Assembly (NCBI GenBank): GCA_016647705.1
Contig: CM028334.1
Coordinates: 15,732,402-15,796,401 of the forward strand
DNA length: 64,000 nucleotides
Source: Eucommia ulmoides
Lineage: Eukaryota > Streptophyta > Magnoliopsida > Garryales > Eucommiaceae
Reading direction: 5' to 3'
Below are positions 55,041 to 64,000 of the stretch, piece after piece. The position numbers and the translations under genes were made by a program. Numbering within the stretch: position 1 is the first letter of the stretch; each line of letters starts with the position of its first letter. The notes under the pieces are model-generated. The model had not been told where the DNA came from and did no database searches. It saw only the letters and a list, made by a program, of their open reading frames with translations.

Positions 55041-55882
55041 TGAGATTTCAAGAATCTTGGTCTCCTGGTAAAAAACTAGTCGTTGTTTATGATTCCAAGG
55101 GAAAAGTTCGAGGGATCTGATTTTGTTGAAGATATGCTACACATATTTTATACCCCTACTGATTTGGTCCACATAATTAATGTTCAATATGTCAAGAATA
55201 TCAGCTTTGAGCTATTCTAAGAGTGATAGTTATGCTAAGATTTTTGTGAGAGATTATATATATAAGTTCTTGATATAAAGTACTGTTGATTTGGTGTCAT
55301 CAACTTGTGCTATATTGTGATTCTGTTTCAATCTTCAGTATTTTTCCAGTGAGATCTTTCTAAGCTGTTGTTCTTAATTATGATTTCATATTATTATATT
55401 TTCTTGGTTGTTAAGATCATTAGAAAATTGTTTTCAAATCTAAAAGCCTGAAAAATCTTTTTAAAATGATTTTGTGTGTTTATCTGATTACGTGTTTTAA
55501 TTTTTGCTACCCACTTTGATTATTAATCAGATATTAATTTGTCTCACATTGTATCTATTACATAACAAATTTTGAGACATTAATCGAGTATAACTGTGTT
55601 GAGGTAATAGAAGTTCCTTGTGGGAAGAAACTCATATTTTTCTGTATTTGTGAGTTTGAGCGCATTAGACATGGTTGGGCTGATGTATAGTCAAGGTAGT
55701 TAGGTTTCAATCTTTTTCAGTGAAAAAAATTGAGATTCAATTTTTGTCCTAAGTATAAAAATATTAGTTTATTTTTTTTCATTGAAAAGAACTAGATCTT
55801 GTTTCTCATTAAATTGAATTGTTTTGAGTGAATTGTAAAGGTTCCATTTTTACATGAAAAAATGAGACTTGTGAGAGTCGTA

Positions 55883-56026
55883 AGGTTTGATCTTTATCCT
55901 ATAGAAGGAATAGGTTTGATCTTTAGCCTGTAAAAGGGTTAGGTTTTGATTTTTGCTATAATAGAATTAGGTTAGTCTTTAACTTGGTAAACAGATAAGG
56001 TTCTTCCTTAACTTGGGAAAAGAGAA
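55883..56026 (+). repeat. ~29-bp tandem repeat, five units
   Basis: Units start with AGGTTTGATCTTTA or variants at 55,883, 55,912, 55,941, 55,969 and 55,998. They become progressively diverged. Confidence 0.8.
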
Positions 56027-56439
56027 ATAGTAAATGTTGATTATGGCCCTGGAAAAAGAATCGTTGTAAGGGTTTGGTTCTTACTGTTAAAGGAATCAGA
56101 GGTTTAGAGGTTGCGAATTTTCATGGAGCTCGAGGGACTGAATTAGGCAAGACTAAGTTGCTGAACTAAGATATATCTTGGTATGCTACATTGTTATTAT
56201 TCTTTACATTTTGTTTGGGTGTGCACCTAGATTTAAATACTTATCCATTGCATAACGAAGATTATAATTGATTTAGGAAAAAATGAATATTTGATAATTA
56301 AGTGTTGCAAGAATTATTTGTTTAAATTTTTATAACTACCCAATTTCTTCCCTCTTGGGTAACTCACTAAGCCAACAATCATAAATGTTAGTAGTTAATA
56401 TTATTATTAAATTGATATTTTATAATTCAATTACGCTAA

Positions 56440-57180
56440 TTTTTGGGGTATTTTGTTTTTATTGAGAATAATGAATTTCAGAACCATTATTATGAAATAC
56501 TAGAAAAATCGCAACAGGATTTGTTAGGTGTAACAAGGGCAATGCGATCATATATTTTTGGTATTTCAATCGTGGTAATTTTTCTTAATGTTAAAATGAA
56601 ATATTTGAATTGTAATGTTGCTTGTTATCTTTTACCTCGAGGTACCAAATAGCCATGTGTATATAGATTTCTATACTTTGATAATACTAATTGAAGTGTT
56701 TTGCCTTTTTTGTAATCAACTTGATTATATTAATAAGGGAAAATGTCTCCCTTACTACACAACAAGAACTACCGTGTTGCCTGCAAAGTCTCCACCATCA
56801 AAATATAACACAAAACTACACTAGTTGCCTCACACCGATGCCCCCTCGAAGCCACCAATAAAGGATTACGGCTAGGGGACAAGGTCAGCACCCAAAAACA
56901 ACCACACCCTGCAAGGAACTATACATCCCCTACCACATATACTGTACTAGTTACCTTACACTGACGCGCCCTTGAATCCACCAATAAGGGATGGTACGTG
57001 GGTAACTAAAGTGTTTTGTCCACATATCTTTGAAGATGCGCGTTGGGTGTACTAAATTAATATATTTATGGATGTTTGAGTATATATGCAATACACGGTT
57101 TCTCTCTCTTAGTAAAGATAGATATGTCATATGTTATTGGATATAATTTCATATAATTTCTTGCATTGTGATTATTGGGG
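56440..57180. repeat. Dispersed repeat related to 34,740-35,130, interrupted by a retroposed tail
   Basis: TTTCARAACCATTA-TATGA, AGGGCAATG/AAGTGTAGTAAGGGAC, AAAATATTTGA and TTTCTA-ACTTTG-TAATACTAA occur in the same order in both regions. The right part (AGATATGTCATATGTTATTG) also corresponds. Between these parts lies extra sequence at about 56,735-57,005. Confidence 0.4.
56735..57005 (-). repeat. Retroposed 3' tail with 126-bp duplication
   Basis: Contains a segment (CTAGTTGCCTCACACCGATG, then CCACCAATAAAGGAT) at about 56,817-56,866, repeated 126 bp later at about 56,943-56,992. The left edge AATAAGGGAAAATGTCTCCC resembles the edge of the 57,185 insertion (AATAAAGAGGAAGGGTCTCCC), suggesting a shared 3' end of one non-LTR family. 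Confidence 0.4.
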
Positions 57181-57184
57181 TAAG

Positions 57185-58680
57185 ATTTCATTTTTTTTTT
57201 TTTTGAAAAACAAGTTTTTATATAATAAAGAGGAAGGGTCTCCCTTACTGTACTTGCCAACAATTTGAGATGCAACATACAAGATCCCACGTACACCCTA
57301 TTACAACACACACAAAGCCTATTACAAGCACAAACAGAACCAAGCCAAGACAACACAAAGGGTGCGCTGCCAGGTATAAGCACACCAACGATCGGCTCCA
57401 AAACCAAAATGCAGATCAACATTCAACACACAAGATGGGAAAAACTCTAAATTCAACTTTAGAAACTTTCCCCCATTCTAGAGTTAGAGCGAATCTCAAA
57501 TGAGGGGGATAATACCATTACTACTATACTACCAAAGCCTTTCCCAACAACATTAATAATCTATTGTTATGAGATTAGCACCACTCCACCACAACAACCC
57601 AACAACTTTTCGAACCCTCCTAGCTGATCATCTCCGACGACCATAGATCCTACAGGGTAAATATGCCTAAGCCTCTTCACGAACTTTGTCTTGTATCAAG
57701 TCTTTAAACACTAAGACTCCATACCCAAATAATCCATTTCAAAGATGTCATAGTCTATGGATATCATTTCAAGAACCCTTTCTTTAATTTTATCTTCATT
57801 ATCCTTAAGCATCCAATCCATGAGTTTCCCAACTTCTAACACCTTGGACAACTCATTAAGAACCTATTGCAGTTGGCTATACCACTATCTGTAATGAAGT
57901 TATCAAGAGGTTCAGAGGCTATAGCTAGGGCCCCACCACTTAAATTCTTAAATTTATTTTTCCTATTTTCTTTTTCTTATTTTCCCCTCCTTTACTGGAT
58001 TTTTCAGTTTTCTCTTAATTAGCTTCCTACTCCCTAATATTCTATCATTTCTGACCGAATTATCCAAGTAACAGTCTGCAATTATAGAAGATTTAGAGAA
58101 GTAGGCATCTCCCAGAAGATCATCGTTTATATTTAAGAAAGGTACAAGGGTACTTTCGCTTGCAGCTTGGGAGCTTCAATTTTACCCTAAAAAATCTTTT
58201 TTTCGCCCTGCTTCAATCCTTTCTCTAAAGAAATGTTCTGAGAATTTTTAAAGTCTTCGATAATTTTGGTACCCAAAAGTTGTTGATTCTCTGACTTTAA
58301 CTTTTGGGATTCAGTGACTGACTTAACAGAATACGATTGCAACTCTTGAACTTTCCCCCAAAAGATTGTGGGATTCGAAACCCAATGTTGGTTCCATCCC
58401 AACTAAATTGATTGGGGAAGGTCTTGTTTGGATGTCAATTTGTTTATTAAAAGGGGATACAAACTCTCCAACCAAAGATTATTCTCCATCAAAGAGAGAT
58501 TTTTTTGATCGAACCAGTAATTCAGAATCAAAATTGAAAAAATCAATCTCAGTAAAAATTTCTCCAACAATTTTAATTGAAAACTCCAAACCATTTACAA
58601 GTAAATCGATTTATTTATTTATCATCTCTTTCAAAGATATAGTAATGAGAAAACAGGATCTCTCATAAGAGTGCTCTGCA
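57185..58680 (-). pseudogene. Poly(A)-tailed retroposed sequence, probably LINE-derived
   Basis: A T tract at 57,190-57,204 is a minus-strand poly(A) tail. Going rightward, minus-strand pieces read SKVLEVGKLMDWMLKDNEDK (about 57,790-57,850), FLNINDDLLGDAYFSKSSII (about 58,080-58,150) and WGKVQELQSYSVKSVTESQK (58,187-58,402), separated by stops. The charged, helical composition fits an ORF1-type protein of a plant LINE, but I could not identify a named domain. A frame on the other strand (58,366-58,668) is also open, and I cannot exclude it. The 5' limit is not defined. Confidence 0.45.
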
Positions 58681-58784
58681 TTTTTTTGGTTATCAATATA
58701 AATCAAAGACCCCCCAGAATTTGAAAAGCTCAGAGAAATAATTCTTAGACTAAGCATGAACTAGAATCCCCGAAGCATGGATCC

Positions 58785-59307
58785 ATGTGAAATGGTTATT
58801 CACACTGGACTAAAAGTTGAAGAAAGACAAGAGGTCTGACATAGGGAAATGCTTTCACTACGGCAAACAACATCATTGGAAAATGAAATATCTCCAATAC
58901 CTAAGTTCCAAGGATAAACCTTCAAAAGCTATGTCATATTTGTTTGTTATTATTAGTTGTTTGACAACTTGTTCTATTTCAAATTGGGTTTTAAACTCTG
59001 GTTCTAGTTCACATATGTGTAATATTATGCAGGGTCTAAGGAAAGCATAAGTCTAAATAAATGAGACATCTCGTTGGGTGTGAGAAATGGAGCAACACTT
59101 TCTACATTCGTTGTAGGAGACGTTCAATTGAGATTGCCATCAGCACACATTTTAAATTTAAAAGTTTGTTTGTTTATGGCTAGAGTGTTTAGAAACATTA
59201 TTTCAATTCCTTGTTTAATAAAGGGTGGTTATCCAGTTGTTTTTTTTAGAATAATATTTATATTATTTATTTCCACTCAAAGTTCCTTGCATATGACATA
59301 TATTATA
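58785..59307 (+). pseudogene. Copia D: zinc knuckle, protease and pre-integrase fragment
   Basis: Reads GKCFHYGKQHHWKMKYLQYL, a degenerate CCHC knuckle in which Cys ligands have become Tyr. It continues LFVIISCLTTCSISNWVLNS then GSSSHMCN, where the protease active site normally reads WVLDSGSSSHM, so the catalytic Asp is now Asn. The frame 59,074-59,325 continues VRNGATLSTFVVGDVQLRLP and FRNIISIPCLIKGGYPV. It is broken by the Mutator-like element at 59,308 and traceable for a short distance after 60,197 (YNNLCYLKML). No LTR found. Confidence 0.8.
59299..59307. repeat. 9-bp target site duplication TATATTATA (left copy)
   Basis: Identical to 60,197-60,205. Nine bp is characteristic of Mutator-superfamily insertion. 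Confidence 0.85.
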
Positions 59308-60196
59308 GGGAAAAATACCTGTTAAACTCCCTAACTATTGGCACGTTTCTATGTTGTTCTCTTAAATTTATTCGTTTCAGTTTAAACCCTCTAAGTATGA
59401 AGGTGATTTTAAAAGGCCATTATATTAGATTTTCCATCCAAATTAACAAAATTAGAGGACAAAATTGTAATTTTTTATTTTTTTCATTTTTTAATCAATT
59501 TTCTCTCTTTCCTTTTATTTTCTTTTTTCTTTTTTTTTTGGCTCATTCTTTATCTTCACCAAACCTTTGTTTATTTTTCTCTTCTTTTCTCTCTCTCTTC
59601 ATCTTCACCGAACCTTTCTCTCTCCACCACTTTCTTTCGCCACCACCACCGACATCGTTGCCACCCTCTATAACAGAGGGTGGGTTACATAAGGTGAACC
59701 CACTCTCTACAACAAAGGGTGAACCACTCTCTGCTATAGAGGGCACAGGGTGATTTACTCTCTGTAACAGAGCGTGGTACACTTCATAACAGAGGGTGAA
59801 CCATCATCTCTTACAGAGGGTGGCAGCAACGTCGATGGTGATGACGACAATGGTGGTGGACGCGGAAGAAGGTGGTAGAGAGAGACAGAGAGAAATAAAA
59901 GTTTGGTAAAAAGGAGAGAGAAAGAGAGAGAGAAAGGTTCGATGAAGATGGAGAATGACGAAGAAAAAAGAAAAGGAAAAAGAAAATAAAAAGAAAAAGA
60001 GAAAATTGTTTAAAAAATATAAAAAATAAAAAATTACAATTTTACCCCCTAATTCTATTAGTTTGGATGGAAAATCTAATAGAAAATCCTTTTAAAACCA
60101 TCTTCATACTTAGAGGGTTTCAACTGAAACGAATAAAGTTAAGAGAACTACATAGAAACGTGTCAACAGTTAGAGGGTGTAAGAGGTATTTTGCCT
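59308..60196. mobile_element. Mutator-like non-autonomous element with ~190-bp TIRs
   Basis: The left TIR 59,308-59,495 (GGGAAAAATACCTGTTAAAC, then ACACGTTTCTATG-type block, then ATTAGATTTTCCATCCAAA) is the inverted copy of 60,006-60,196 at high identity. The element is 889 bp, flanked by a perfect 9-bp duplication TATATTATA, and interrupts copia D. No transposase. The interior holds CT-rich sequence, tandem CTCTGTAACAGAGGGTG-like repeats and GA-rich sequence, so it is itself partly palindromic. Confidence 0.9.
59661..59830. repeat. Tandem CTCTRTAACAGAGGGTG repeats inside the Mutator-like element
   Basis: About six diverged units 25-37 bp apart (near 59,666; 59,703; 59,728; 59,758; 59,791; 59,815). 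Each contains a near-palindromic CTCT...AGAG core. Confidence 0.8.
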
Positions 60197-60205
60197 TATA
60201 TTATA
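60197..60205. repeat. 9-bp target site duplication TATATTATA (right copy)
   Basis: Identical to 59,299-59,307. Confidence 0.85.
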
Positions 60206-60228
60206 ACAATCTTTGTTATTTAAAAATG

Positions 60229-60401
60229 TTAAAGCAAAAAGAGACTATGAAAAAAATGAGAAGACTTAACGATTGTATTAGCTTCTCCATCTATTTATAA
60301 AATAAATTACGAAACAATACAAAAACGCTAAGCAATACATGAAATCTTAAACAATACATGAGACCCTAAATAATTCAAGGATGACATAAATACCTTTGAC
60401 A
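60229..60401 (-). repeat. 3' LTR of copia E
   Basis: In element orientation it starts TGTCAAAGGTATT after the purine tract GATAAGGAG and ends CTTTAACA, with TGTYAAAG inverted termini. It is 173 bp with a TATAAATAG promoter at about 60,288-60,297. No second LTR is visible. Confidence 0.65.
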
Positions 60402-60429
60402 CTCCTTATCAAGGTGGATCGTATATATA

Positions 60430-61640
60430 TATATTGTATATTCCTGACTTATTGTAGATGTACTTTATCTTGACCCTTAATGGTTTAGTGAATAAATCAA
60501 CTAACTCATTAACTGAATTTATATGTTTAGTCTTAATTAACTTTTGCAATATTTTTTGTTAAATGAAGTGACAATCAATTTCAGTGTGTTTTGTTCTCTC
60601 ATGGACGACAAAGTTGAATGCAATGTCAAGTGTTTCCAGATTAGTACATACCATGTTCATCGGTGAAAAGTGTTTAAAACCAAGTTCTTCCAACAAATGT
60701 TTTCACCAAATTAACTTACAAGTTGTATGGGCAATCACTCTGTATTCCCATTCTGTACTTGACCGGACCACTACCATCTGTTTTTTACCCTTTTAAAAGA
60801 CAACAATACCTCCAATAAACATACGATACACTGTAGTATACTTTATTTTTTAGGATAATACATCCAGTTTGCCTTTGTATAACCTTTATTTGAGTATGAT
60901 CGAAGTTCTGATACAGCAAATCACAACCAGGAGTTTCTTTTCGATATTGGAGAATACGAATCAATGCATCCCAACGACAAATCATGGGACAAATCAATCA
61001 ACTAACTTATAGCACTAACGCAAAGGAGATGTATGTTCTAGTAACCCTCAAGTAGTTCAAAATCCCAACTAATCGTTTGTATTACACTGAATCTGTTAAT
61101 GGTACACTTTGATTTGCCAATAGTTTGGTGTTTGGATCCATATGTAAGTCAGTGGGTTTAGCTCCTAGCATTAATATTTTACTCAACAGATTAAGGACAT
61201 ATTTATTCTAAGACAGGTAAAGCCTTGATTCAATTGAGCAACTTCAACCTCCAAGAAATACTTTTACTGACCCAAATCCTTGGTTTAAAATTTACTATGC
61301 AAAAACATTTTGAGATCTTGAATACCATGGTGGTCTAATGATGTCATTCACATACACAATCAATAATATTCTCCCAACTTTACTGTGCTTGCAGAACATA
61401 GAATGATCGACTCCACAATGTCAAAGACCAAATTCAGTGACCACTTTACTGAATCTCCCAAACCATGCTCAAGGAGACTTCTTCAGGCTATAAATGGATT
61501 TCTTCAAGTGACATATCAAACTGGACTCCCCTTGAGCAACAAACCTAGGAGGTTGCTCTATGTATACTTCTTAAGTCAAATCGCCATTTAAGATACTAAC
61601 AATATGAATTACCCAAAATGCGCTCAAATGTTAGGATTAA
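60430..61640 (-). pseudogene. Copia E: RNase H and partial reverse transcriptase
   Basis: The minus strand reads, from the right, NGDLT*EVYIEQPPRFVAQG, SIYSLKKSP*AWFGRFSKVV and LIVYVNDIIRPP (about 61,360-61,385), then RNase H: RSSTEWEYRVIAHTTCKLIW, KHLLEELGFKHFSP and VVHERTKHTEIDCHFI (about 60,560-60,780). The polymerase motif YVDD is YVND here, so the first catalytic Asp is lost. Upstream pol, gag and the 5' LTR are missing. The element is 5'-truncated at about 61,640. Confidence 0.8.
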
Positions 61641-61990
61641 ACTTTAAATTACAATGTATCAAATAGTATGAATAATATGGTGCACGGTGTAATTTATTTC
61701 TTTCACTTCCACCCATTTTTATTTTATGTTAGTTTTATGTTTTTTTTATTTTTTATTTTTTATTTTATGCTTTATTTTTTATTTTATGTTTTCTAGTTTA
61801 TGATTTTTATTTTATTTTCTACTTTTTGTCTTACATTTTATATTTTTTTTCCATTTTTTTGTTATGTATTCTAATTCTTTCGTTTTTTTGGTTTTTTTTT
61901 TTTTTTTTTTAATTTAATTCTTACACTCTAAAGGCTATAAAATAAATAAAGCCACACGCTCGCATGCACTACTGTTGTAGTTGACCGCCC
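61641..61990. other. T-rich low-complexity spacer
   Basis: TTTTATTTTATG-type low-complexity sequence at about 61,710-61,915, similar in style to 39,361-39,800. No gene. Confidence 0.7.
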
Positions 61991-62890
61991 GACTGGGTGG
62001 GGCTCGGGGCTAGGGCCGAGTCTGGGTCTTGGGCCATGTGGCTCTTAGGGAGGACTTGGTATGTTTTTATACTAAATCCGAAAAAATTCCAAGTCAAACA
62101 TAGTCTAAAGTATAGATTATAGGTTTTATAACTTGAGCGAAGTTTCACGTTGGTGGTTGTCTGTTTAGGTGTGTAACTACTAAGGGTTACAAAAACCTAA
62201 TGATTCTTCATGTGTGTGACTACCTGAAAGTTACTGGTGTCCATTGAATGCCTTAAAACTCAAACTTCTTCAGGTTGATTTTTTATCCCTTTAAAAGGGC
62301 ATGCATTCTCAACATTAGGCATATCATAAGTTGTATTGCATTCTTGTTTTCAATACAAAATTTCTTCTTCTTTGTTGTTCTTGTTTTGAGAGAGTTTTGT
62401 ACTTCTCTTGTTTGTCTGGCTTTTGGTTTCTAGTACTTGTACTAGTAGCAGTCTGATCGTTGTATCCTGGGAGGAAGTCGCTCATTCAACCGTAAACACC
62501 TAGCAGGGTCAAAATCTGTTTTAAGGATAAATCGTCAAACTATTGCCTTGATATCTTCTTTTCTGGTATTTTTTGTTTCTGTTTCTAATTATTACACAGT
62601 AAGTATTCTATTTCTATTTGTTTATTATTATACAACAACTACTCTTCTTTTTGTCTTTCTATTCTGAATTATAATATTTTTCTTGTAATGTCATCTGAAA
62701 TGTTTTAGTAACAAAGAAATCAAAACTGTTTCTTCTATATATATTTTATTCTCCAATTAATAATTGATTAAATAATTAATTATTTTATTAATTTCTAATC
62801 ATATTTACCAACATTCTTAAAGCAGATTTTCTACTCAATCATTTTATACAATTTTGGTTTTTTGTTTAAAAATATTCCAGTAATAAAGTG
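61991..62890 (+). repeat. Copia F: probable 5' LTR and leader
   Basis: Precedes the gag of copia F. TTTTTATCCCTTTAAAAGGG near 62,280-62,300 and a TTTCAATACAAAATTTC stretch near 62,350 match the promoter and R/U5 style of plant Tork-type copia LTRs. Exact LTR ends and a clear primer-binding site could not be fixed. Confidence 0.4.
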
Positions 62891-62926
62891 TCTTATATTA
62901 TTTGTTTATGTTTTCTTACAAGAAAT

Positions 62927-63600
62927 ATGTCTTCAAATGATGTTATTGTTACCGCTGTTGTGGCTGCAAATCAAGATGTTGCACCACTTGTTGTGCCTAA
63001 GCCTATTGCGCATCCTATGCTGACTCTACATAGAGAAAAGTCGGAGAAGTTTGGTAGAAGTTTTTTCAAGAGATGGCATCAGAAAATGTTATTCTACCTG
63101 ACAACATTGAACTTGGGAAAATTTATCCATGAGGATGCTCCTGCCATGATATAATAGTCTGACACTCGGACTGTTGTTGTTGTTGATGCATGAAAACATT
63201 CTGATTTCCTATGCAAGAACTATATCCTGAATAGACTGAGTAATACACTCTACAATATTTATTGCTCGGTCACAACATCAAAAGAACTATGGCAGTCCCT
63301 GGAGAAGAAGTACAAAACTGAAGATGCTGGGACTAAGAAATTTCGTAGTCAGAAGATTTCTAGACTACAAAATGGTGGACTCGAGAATAGTCATCAGTTA
63401 GACTGAAGAGCTCCAAGACCTTCTGCATGACATTCATGCTGAAATAATGATTTTTAGGGAGTCATTTCAAGCAGCAACTGTGATTGAGAAATTACCATTA
63501 TCATGGGGTAATTTCAAGAATTATCTCAACATGAACGAAAAGAGATGACTCTAGAAGACTTGGTTCTCAAATTGAGAATCGAAAAAGAACATCAGATTTC
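62927..63600 (+). pseudogene. Copia F: Gag
   Basis: The frame from 62,927 reads KPIAHPMLTLHREKSEKFGR then FFKRWHQKMLFYLTTLNLGK, the N-terminal copia gag motif (K-F-x-G-x-N-F-K-R-W-Q-Q-K-M). After a stop at 63,153 it continues in other frames: LCKNYILNRLSNTLYNIYCS, TSKELWQSLEKKYKTEDAGT and EDLVLKLRIEKEHQISSKRD. Style matches the Tork lineage. Frameshifts and stops occur throughout. The element continues beyond the window. Confidence 0.85.
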
Positions 63601-63689
63601 TTCTAAACGTGATGGTCGTAATTAGATGTCAAAAGCCCATGTAATAGAAACTCAAGCGAAAGCAAATAGAATCAAACTCGAACAAAAGA

Positions 63690-64000
63690 GCTACAAACAA
63701 AAAGTTTAAGGGAAACTACTATACTTGTGGGAAGATGGGACATCGTGCTCAAGATTGTCGCAAGAGAGTTGTACCAAAGAAAAAGAAGTCTAAAAATCAA
63801 GCTCATGTGACTGAAGTGGAATACCTTACTAATGAGGTTTCCGAGATGAATTTGTCAGCGGTTGTATCTGAAGTCAATCTCATTGACAATCCCAAATAAT
63901 GGTATATGGATACTGGTGCTACTCTCCATATATGCCCAGATAAAAAGATGTTCCCCGTTTTATTAACTGGTGGAATCTAGGGATAAGCTCTATTTGGGGA
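63690..64000 (+). pseudogene. Copia F: zinc knuckle and protease start
   Basis: The zinc knuckle reads NYYTCGKMGHRAQDCRKR; the first Cys of C-x2-C-x4-H-x4-C is Tyr. A Lys-rich linker follows. After one stop at about 63,898 comes WYMDTGATLHICPDKKMF, with an intact D-T-G-A protease active site. It is cut by the window edge. Confidence 0.85.

Larger units (their letters stand above)
54295..56377 (+). mobile_element. Solo LTR, 2.08 kb
   Basis: Starts TGTTGATCCC at 54,295 and ends AAGCCAACA at 56,377, with inverted TGTTG/CAACA-type termini. ATCAT flanks both sides (54,290-54,294 and 56,378-56,382), a perfect 5-bp target duplication. No internal domain, primer-binding site or second LTR is present, so this is the product of LTR-LTR recombination. 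A TATATATAAG promoter lies at about 55,255-55,265. The LTR style (TGTTGATCC start, CTTCCCTCTTGGGT near the end) is that of long-LTR plant copia elements (inference). Confidence 0.85.

Noticed and set aside
59543..59782. Minus-strand frame with regular Ser/Glu/Gly repeats
   Set aside because: Product of the tandem repeats inside the Mutator-like element.

Overview
This window is a repeat-dominated, AT-rich stretch of a flowering-plant nuclear genome, most likely a eudicot. The evidence is plant-lineage Ty3/gypsy (Tat-like and Athila-like) and Ty1/copia retrotransposons, CACTA, Mutator-like and Tourist-like elements, a Helitron, a plant L1-type LINE tail, and one plant-specific TCP transcription factor gene. 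I cannot name the species. Apart from the TCP gene, every protein-like stretch I recognise is transposon-derived and broken by stops or frameshifts.

Layout. 1-12,422: 3' half of a Tat-like gypsy element on the + strand (integrase, 84-bp tandem repeats, antisense ORFs, LTR-like end). It is split by a complete Athila-like, gag-only element on the - strand at 3,966-9,637 with a GAGGG target duplication. 12,423-16,600: SINE-like repeat, then a TIR MITE (13,245-15,546) split by a Mutator-like element that carries a GTTACATGTAAC minisatellite. 16,600-20,470: simple repeats and a tandem duplication. 20,480-21,750: LINE tail. 25,065-31,400: decayed copia A, whose integrase is split by a 2.5-kb palindrome with a CACTA element at its centre. 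33,072-33,548: second copy of the TIR MITE. 36,205-39,357: copia B with a nested Tourist-like MITE. 39,361-44,770: low-complexity and minisatellite DNA and MITE or Helitron candidates. 45,625-46,901: two-exon CYC/TB1-type TCP gene on the - strand, with a long CT/GA-rich microsatellite cluster upstream. 47,989-53,727: Helitron on the - strand, interrupted by an almost complete copia C (48,212-53,346). 54,295-56,377: 2.08-kb solo LTR. 56,440-58,680: dispersed repeat and retroposed tails. 58,785-64,000: three copia fragments (D +, E -, F +), with D split by a Mutator-like MITE that has a perfect 9-bp target duplication.

How the parts relate. The TCP gene is the only likely host gene. It should encode a nuclear class II TCP factor of the branching/floral-symmetry clade. 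I predict a short second exon that restores the conserved C terminus. The rest is a nesting record: Athila-like into Tat-like, Mutator-like into MITE, CACTA palindrome into copia A, Tourist into copia B, copia C into Helitron, Mutator-like into copia D. I found no rRNA or tRNA gene, no CRISPR array and no bacterial-type operon. All family assignments come from motif recognition by eye, not from database searches.
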